Positions 57,422 through 64,000 of a stretch of DNA of 64,000 nt are shown in pieces. Under the pieces are notes generated by a model. The model was given only the letters and a program-made list of their open reading frames with translations. It did no database searches and was not told the origin of the DNA. Source of the stretch: Isoetes taiwanensis (lineage: Eukaryota > Streptophyta > Lycopodiopsida > Isoetales > Isoetaceae); NCBI GenBank assembly GCA_021234155.1, contig JAJEKV010000033.1, positions 4,011,454 through 4,075,453 on the forward strand, given 5' to 3'. Position 1 is the first letter of the stretch. Each line of letters begins with the position of its first letter. The position numbers were made by a program, and so were the translations under genes.

Positions 57422-59170
57422 GATTGGCCTAGCATCAATCAGAAGCCATCCACCTTCTCCCTAGCAGAGATCATATATATCTCTGCATCTTCTCCTAAAT
57501 CAAGAAAGGCAACAACAACAAAATTGGCAGCTACAACAATGCCTTTCAAGATAATGTGAACTTTAGTCACAATTCCAACCGGTGCTATTTTTTTAGCATT
57601 AGAAAAGGATTTTAACAAAACAGATGACCTTTTATCTATCTCGAGCCCACATTTTTTCATAACATGATAAGGCATGATATTTAGAGGTGAACCTCCATCC
57701 AAAGAACACATTGGAAAAATAATAACCTCCTAGGGTGGTCTGAACACATAAATGCACCTGGTCTTCTTCATTTTGAGCTAAAACAAGATTAGTAGCATTT
57801 GCAACACCTACACAAGCCAACGCCTCACTAAAAAGTAGTTTGTTGTAATAACTTTTTCCTATAACCAAAAGGGCAATTTTAATAAGGTAAATAAGTCCAC
57901 ACTTACTTTGGAATTTTTCAAGAAAAACGTCCAACTCATCAAGATCTTGATCTTTCTTACCATACTTTTGTTGAGGAGGTGGAGCTATTTCTTGGGGAGG
58001 AGCTTCCATGACAGGGGTAGGGGCAATGTTGATTTCCTTTGTTAGGCTCAAAGAAGTCTATGGGTATCTCCCATACTCCCGTTTGTACCACCATCACTTC
58101 CTCGGTCTTTGGCATTTCAGAGCCCCCGCACAAACCTTATAGAACTAGTAGATTCAAAGAAACCTTACATGTGGAGTTGCCTCGTGTTTCTTTTCCCTCT
58201 CTTGCTTGGCAAAATATTCTTTGACAGAGCACCTAAGGTCAGTATGACCAATCTCCTTGCAAAAAGCACAAACTGGACATTCCCTACCAAAATGACCTTT
58301 CTTTTTACATTTAAAACATATTTGCCAATAACACTTATCAGCTGGGTGTGAAGTTCTGTTACAAAATACATTCAGGATAAGTTCTACCTGTTCTGCTTGC
58401 TTTGAGCTCTTTTCTTCATGCACAAAGATAGATAGGAAATGTAATGGTGAGGTTCATAAGGGCCATCAGTGGCATCAGGGTAAAAGGGATCATGCTGAAA
58501 GCTATGATGTTTTTCTGGTAGGATAGAGAGCATTTTGGTCAATTCAGTAGTTTTAGCAAAAACTTTGTAGTTGGAATCAAAACCTTCTGCAGCTTGTATC
58601 TTGATAAGCTTTCTATGAATTTCTGGTCTAGAAGATAGGCCTTTGATAAAAGAGGACACCAAAAAAAGAGCGGGGGACAAGAATCCTGGCATTTCGACAT
58701 CTACTCATGAAGGTGCCAATCTCTCCTTATAATCGACTAACACTTTCACCGCATAAATGGAGAAATTTTGCAATTCATTAACAAGGTCCTTAGGAGCAAA
58801 AAGCTTTCCAAACCCGCCTAAAAACTTGGTAACAAGATCATCCCAAGAAGTGGTTCCCATAAGCTTCTCATAAGTCACCAAGCACCAAACTTCATTCTCC
58901 TCTTTAAAACACTTTTCAAATTGTGAGAACTTGCATCCTTTCTTAAAGCCATAATCCCCGTGTAGTAATCTTCAAAAATTCTTAGAAAAGTATTAGCACT
59001 CATACTTGAATCAAAAGTAGGCAATGGGTGGGGCACATTCAATTCAAGCCGGTAAGGTAAACCTTGAAGTAATCCAGGTTGAAAAACTTGGGGAAGAGAT
59101 CTATCTCTGCAGGTTCTCAAGTCTCATGTTCTTCCATTGATATTGGTTCTTGCTCACTGAAATTTCTGCT
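57422..59170 (-). pseudogene. Element A second copy: gag-protease with many small frameshifts
   Basis: The same protein as 35797-37548, but broken into at least five ORFs (58875-59120, 58384-58692, 58154-58423, 57632-58051, 57439-57711). Breaks coincide with CAG/CTG triplets in the intact copy, for example at 58695, 58716 and 58732. The zinc knuckles and the DGGSPLNIMP protease motif are still readable. Probably not real decay; see findings. Confidence 0.8.
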
Positions 59171-59685
59171 TTGGAGCCATGAGTTCTCAAAATCCAGGTA
59201 GAATCTCGGTAGAACCTCCAAAATGTTGACTCTAAACCTGGCTTAAAGGTCAACCACAAGGAACCAATTCGAAGTTTTTACTCAAATTGGGGTTAGAACC
59301 TCCAGATCACTTAAGGTGATCACCTATGCAAGATAATTTCAAAGACAAGTTCAAATTTTTTGAAGTTCTATACCTTTCCCATTTCCAAAAACGCACCTTT
59401 GCCAAAAACAGTTGTGGTGTTGAGATGTAGATCGATTTGTTGAGTCGAGCAATCAGAGACTTGGTCAAAAAGTTGTAGGTAACCAACAAGAGAGTCTCCG
59501 ACCGGTCGAAACTTAACTTGTGAGTTATTCGAGCTCAAAGTGTGGTCAAAATTTGGTCAATAGAGGTCAAATGTGGAAAACAGTGATCAGGAAATGACAT
59601 TTGGAACTACCAATCATGTTTTTTGAAATTTCCAAAGCAAATAGGTTGCAGTGGTGATAGAGAAGAGAGGAAAATAGTCAAATCC

Positions 59686-61135
59686 TCATTTGGAGGTGTA
59701 AAGGTATTTTTTATGGCTGGATTTGGCAAAATACAGTCAAAACTGTGCAAACCCGAGAGCAATTTTTTTGAATTTGAGCTATACGTGGTATTTTTGGATG
59801 ATTTCAACTCCCTGGGCTTACACAAGTCCTAAGAAGAGCTGGCAAGTGGGCCAGAGGAATTGGGAAACACACGGAAATTTTCTATAAGATATTTTGTGGC
59901 AAGAATTGTTAAGAGAAAATATCAGAGATGGATTTGACAACTTGGCAATCAATTTGAATTGATATGAAGGTAAATATATCATGATAACAGAATATAAGGA
60001 TGCTTCATAGCTTTAATCACAGGCAAATAATCATCACAAGTCAATAAATAATTTTCGAAAGTAATGTCAACTAGATCTTGTAGATCCAATTGAGGAGAGC
60101 TCAAGAACTTCAAGGATCGTCCAGATCTTGCTCATCAATGATCAATGTAGGATCTGAATACTTCTAGGCCTTCGAAAAACTTCTGTTGTTGATCCCCTGG
60201 TATATAAGTTTGAATTTAATGATTCCGGCATCTTAGGGCTTAGATTTAGGCTTAATATGATGCTTAAGAGCAGGGATCCAGGTTTAAGTAGGTCTTATGG
60301 TTTAAAAACTCGGTTCCGGCGTGATTCGAGCTTGTTTCTAGTTTTAGGTTTACAACAGCTGTATTTTCTGAAGATCTGCGCGATACGGTCACCGTATTTC
60401 TTGAAGTATAAACCAGGAATATTCCGTATTTTGTGTTTTTGAAGAGTTAAACCATGGTTTTAAGGGGTTACCCATGAAAAACATTGAAGGAGTGAGCCAT
60501 TTGAGCAAAGGCAACCCTAATATTTGGGGGAATATACCAGATTTTGAGCATTATGAAGGGGAATATTCCACATAACATGGCTTTTTATGGCACAATGGTA
60601 AATAGGTATGAGGGAATTTGCAAGAACATGGCATAGGAGGTAAAAGGGCAAAAGCTATGGGGGCAATGGTGGGAATAAATTATGGGAGAATAAGGATGTA
60701 TTGGGAAAGAAAAATTAGGCAAGACATGATAGGGTATGCAAGAGTGAACAAAAGAGAATATAAGTATGGGGAAAAATGGCTAGGAAATTTCAAGGGGTAA
60801 GAATAGAAATGGATAAGAATGGCTAGGGAATGGAATCAAGTACCATGGGGTCTTCCAAACTTTTAACTTCCAATCTTCAAAAAATGCCTTCCAAACTTCT
60901 TAACCCAGAATCTTCTAGAGCATATTCTTGACTAAGCATTTTGACCTTAAATAAAGTACCTCATGTGAGTTTTGAACCTTGAGCACTTGTTGACTTGAAG
61001 AATGAACACCCTTTGACCTCCATATCAATGTTGAATGCCAAGAATCTTCCAAACTTTGACCTAGTATTCCAAGCTAAGTTGACCTAGTTTTGAATGCATA
61101 GATCACAATTAGCATGTTGCCCTTTGGGGGCAACA
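59686..61135 (-). repeat. Element A LTR, second-locus copy of the 5' LTR
   Basis: Matches 38056-39507 and shares its right flank (ACCAATGCCACATAAC), so it descends from the same LTR by duplication. It agrees with the 3' LTR at 30036 where 38056-39507 deviates in the 38685-38765 cluster. Confidence 0.85.
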
Positions 61136-61290
61136 ACCAATGCCACATAACATCATATCATGATAATCATCAAAATAACATCTAACCTAATCATACATAT
61201 CTAACTTACAGTTAGGGTTCCTTGATTAGGGTTCAAGATGTTGAATAAGGGTTCTAGGATGGCTCTACTCTAGATACGAAATACTGACTC
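61136..61290 (-). mobile_element. Repeat B fragment, second-locus copy
   Basis: Equivalent of 39508-39672, with the same junction into the element C protease end after GACTCATC. Confidence 0.65.
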
Positions 61291-63830
61291 ATCGGAGAAG
61301 AGGGGTGACGCCTTGAGGGCGCGTGATATGGCCATTAGCCAACTTGATGTCATAGGGGGCACGATAGAGTTGTTTGATGCCAAATTGCTTCCGAAGCTTG
61401 TCTGTAATAAGGTTGATAGCACTACCTCCATCAATTTGAACGTGATTGATCGGCTGGTTGCCCACCGTGGCATGCACCGTGGGTGTTGAAGTAGCCACCG
61501 CTCCTACCAGAATAGTGGGAAGGGGCAAATGTTCTTTGAGAGCAGGACAGAGTTTAAGAATAGTGGCAAGGCTTAAAGGAATCTTGATTTTTGCGAGCTC
61601 TTCTTGAAGTTCCAAGGGAACATGAGAAAATGGATCAGCAGGATCCAAAGGGGCAGGAGTCTGAGGCAAGAAAGCCGAAACTTCCTTGAGGAGCTCCACC
61701 TTTGCAGCAATATTGGGATACGGCTGAGAGCGTGGGCTTTTGGATGAGGAAGGTGTCTCCTGACGCTGCTGAGCACGCGTGGTGGCATGAACATTCGCAA
61801 GCGTGCGGCCTTCAGCAGCTTGCATGAGCTTGAGAATACTCTGTCTCACTTTGGGCATGACATGGGGCATGAGTTTATCGAGATCAAGCACAAAATGGAC
61901 CTTGCGTGGTTCTTCATGTGGAATCATGTCGACAGCAAACGCAGGTTGCGTGTCGTGAGGTATGATCGTCAAGGGACGGGAGGCCTTGGTCTGGCGAGAA
62001 ACCAAACCAACCCAATTTGACTGCTGCACCAGAGGATTGAGAGCCTGATAAATTTCTTCTTGAGCTTGTTGATTCAGAAGAATGGAGGACGACGCTGCTT
62101 GCTGAGGTCTCTATTGTTGAGGTGGCCGTGGTGGCTTTCTCAGAACAGAACGTGGGCCTTGTTTGCCATTGGCAACCCATAGTTGATAAGCAGTGAGTCG
62201 GACTGAAGCAGTTTGATTTGTTCCGGGAAGTTGAACTTGGACTTGCGGGAGCTGAGGGCATGCCGTGGTGGTATGACCCCATTCTTGGCAGTGATAACAC
62301 TGAGCCTTGGAAGGATCAAAAGGTTGACGAGGGCCTTGACCCTGAGATTGCTGAGGTTGCTGAGATTGTTGATATTGCTGAGGCGGGTATAATTGTTGCT
62401 GCTGTGGCATGGTATGCACCTGGAAAACCATTTTCTGTCTGAAGGATGTGGGATGTGAACATGTACACTCTTCAGTGGCATGATTGCACATGTTGCACCG
62501 TTTACAATGAGGAGGACCATTGGTGGAGTTGCATTCATTGACAAGGTGACCTTGATATTTACAGATGTGGCACCAAATCTGAGTGCGTTGAGGGGCAGAT
62601 TGTTGTGGCTGAACCGCATTCTGAGAGACCATGACGGGAGGCATGAAAGCCAGTTCCATGCGGGCAACACCTCGTGAGGAGACGTTGACTGAGTGGTTGA
62701 CTAATTCGATAGCCTGCTCCAAAGTCTTGGGACGCAGGTACTCGGTCATGAGACAAATGGCAGGAGGAAGGCCTTGCGTAAAACCGCACAAGAATTTGGC
62801 TTTATGTGGGGTACTCCGAGCTTGCTGACCCGACTGCATATGAAGGCGATCCGCCGTCACACGCGCGGCGATTCTGCGGGTTGTTGCTGAAGATCATTGA
62901 GTTGTTTTAGCAGAAGTTGATCATCGTCCGTGGTGCCATAATGGGAGAGAAACGCAGTCTTCATCTCGTGCCAGTTTTGTTTCCAATGGCTTTTATTGGC
63001 CATGAGCCACTAATGAGGGGCGCCTCGCAGTGTGGTGGAAAAAATGTGGAACTTGAGTTGAGGTTGAGCGTGGCTATTGAGGATAGCCAAAAAATTCCTC
63101 CATCCGAGCTTGTGCACTTTGATCCAGAGGCTTCCCTTTAGTATTTCCAAAGGTGGGATACGTGAGCTTGAGATTTTGAACAGGAGATGGAGGCGGTCCT
63201 TGCGCATAGACAGGTGGAGCATAAGCAGGAACATAGCTTTGTGGTATAGCCGTAATGGGAACAAGGCGGCATAGGAACAGAAAAACCCAGAGGGCCAGAG
63301 AGAGGAGCATCCTGTGGCGAAGGACCATGTGAGCCCTCCTCATTAAGCTTGAGATCAGTGAGATTGTAGACTGGGAGTGCATGCTGAAAAGATGGGAAGG
63401 TCTGATATTCATGGACATGGGGAGGGTCGAAAGAAACATGAGGGTAGCCCATCCCTGCAGGGGGAGAAGAAGGTTGCGAAGGCAGAGGGGTGTGACCTGA
63501 GGGGATATGAATGTAGGTGCTTTCTGGGGTTTGGAAGTAATGAGGAGTGGGCTGAACGGGTGTATGATGTGGCGACTGGGGTTGAGAGCAATGTTTACAT
63601 ACAGGGGGAGACCCTGGGCGAGAATGAACACGAGGAGTAGGCGGTGCCGACTGTGCTGGTGAGCGGACACCTCCTTCAATATCATAATCGTCGTATATGT
63701 CTCGAAAGCAGCCATGACGTTGATGGCGCCCAAGCGAGCCAGCCGCTTGGCAAAAGTTCTTCGTGAGGAAAGCACGAGCGCATATAGTGAAGAGAAGGAA
63801 AGAAGAAAGATCGGACCCGACAAATGACAT
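61291..63830 (-). pseudogene. Element C gag-protease, second-locus copy
   Basis: Equivalent of 39673-42167. Here the third part is better preserved: 62029-61289 is one ORF with the protease motif HVQIDGGSAINLI, and it is in the same frame as 62860-62111 across TAG 62111-62113. The TAG between the first and second parts is also shared (63010-63012). The N-terminal part carries extra frame changes absent from the first copy. Confidence 0.75.
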
Positions 63831-63839
63831 TGTTTAGGG

Positions 63840-64000
63840 TCCGGGTTCGATCTCCCCGTAAGACAACCCTCCGTGGAGGACCCTTGAATCAAACAGAGAA
63901 TCCTAGCCGAGTGTCACGGGGATTTTGCAAAGGAACGTAAAGAGTAAAATAGGAAAGAACAAACAACAAACAAAGAAGAGAATAATGCTTTATTGATATC
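63840..64000 (-). repeat. Start of the element C LTR/leader, cut by the window end
   Basis: Equivalent of 42245-42386, including the AATAAAGC signal on the minus strand at the window edge. Confidence 0.6.

Larger units (their letters stand above)
54784..64000 (-). repeat. Second copy of 33175-42386 (regional duplication)
   Basis: From CTGGAGATATGATAGG at 54784 the sequence follows 33175 onward, in the same order and orientation, through the RNase H, RT, RNase H-like and gag parts of element A, its 5' LTR, repeat B and element C, until the window ends at the equivalent of 42386. Offsets stay near 21.61 kb. The copies are nearly identical except for clustered small differences at CAG/CTG sites. 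The nested A-in-B-next-to-C structure is shared, so this is a duplication of the locus, not an independent transposition. Confidence 0.9.

Overview
The window is plant nuclear DNA. The main evidence is a P-class pentatricopeptide-repeat (PPR) gene, a plant-type diphthine-ammonia ligase gene (PP-loop domain fused to RidA-like domains) with about 12 exons, and dense Ty1/copia and Ty3/gypsy LTR retrotransposons, including one of the plant Tat/Athila type. I cannot fix the species. A repeat-rich, possibly non-grass vascular plant is as far as the sequence takes me. Host genes occupy only a few kb.

Layout. 1-1872 is the 5' half of a copia element (minus strand). 4649-6235 is an intact PPR ORF whose downstream repeats (6236-7010) are broken by frameshifts. 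7011-12240 shows no gene. 12240-14660 is an old copy of repeat 'B', followed by a 983-bp element with 81-bp terminal inverted repeats (14710-15692). 15715-23765 is a second copia element split inside RT by a 3.8-kb Helitron-like insertion (ending 20776) and again by a 486-bp TA-flanked MITE. 24311-28650 is a decayed gypsy element (F).

30036-39507 is a nearly complete gypsy element 'A' (minus strand; LTRs of about 1450 bp) inserted into another B copy. B is joined to a gag-PR-only element 'C' (39673-42745). 42746-43562 is a gypsy fragment (E) on the plus strand, followed by a gag-PR remnant 'D' on the plus strand. The DPH6 gene is at 46239-49620. A GC-rich, 5'-truncated LINE (minus strand) covers 50225-52800. 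A chain of five phase-compatible exon-like segments lies at 53841-54538 (minus strand). From 54784 to the window end the sequence repeats 33175-42386 (A internal region, its 5' LTR, B and C) in the same order and orientation, about 21.6 kb away.

Most notable points. (1) In element A an intact second RNase H-like domain lies upstream of RT, while the RNase H after RT has lost its catalytic residues. (2) The two duplicated copies differ mostly at CAG/CTG triplets, by small indels rather than transitions. This looks like consensus error at CHG-methylated sites and means many 'broken' ORFs here may be artefacts. (3) In-frame stops in otherwise long TE ORFs are mostly TAG where CAG (Gln) would fit. 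(4) The Helitron-like insertion carries phase-matched exon-like segments. (5) The repeat geometry predicts a 21.6-kb tandem duplication, and so a second DPH6 copy beyond the window.
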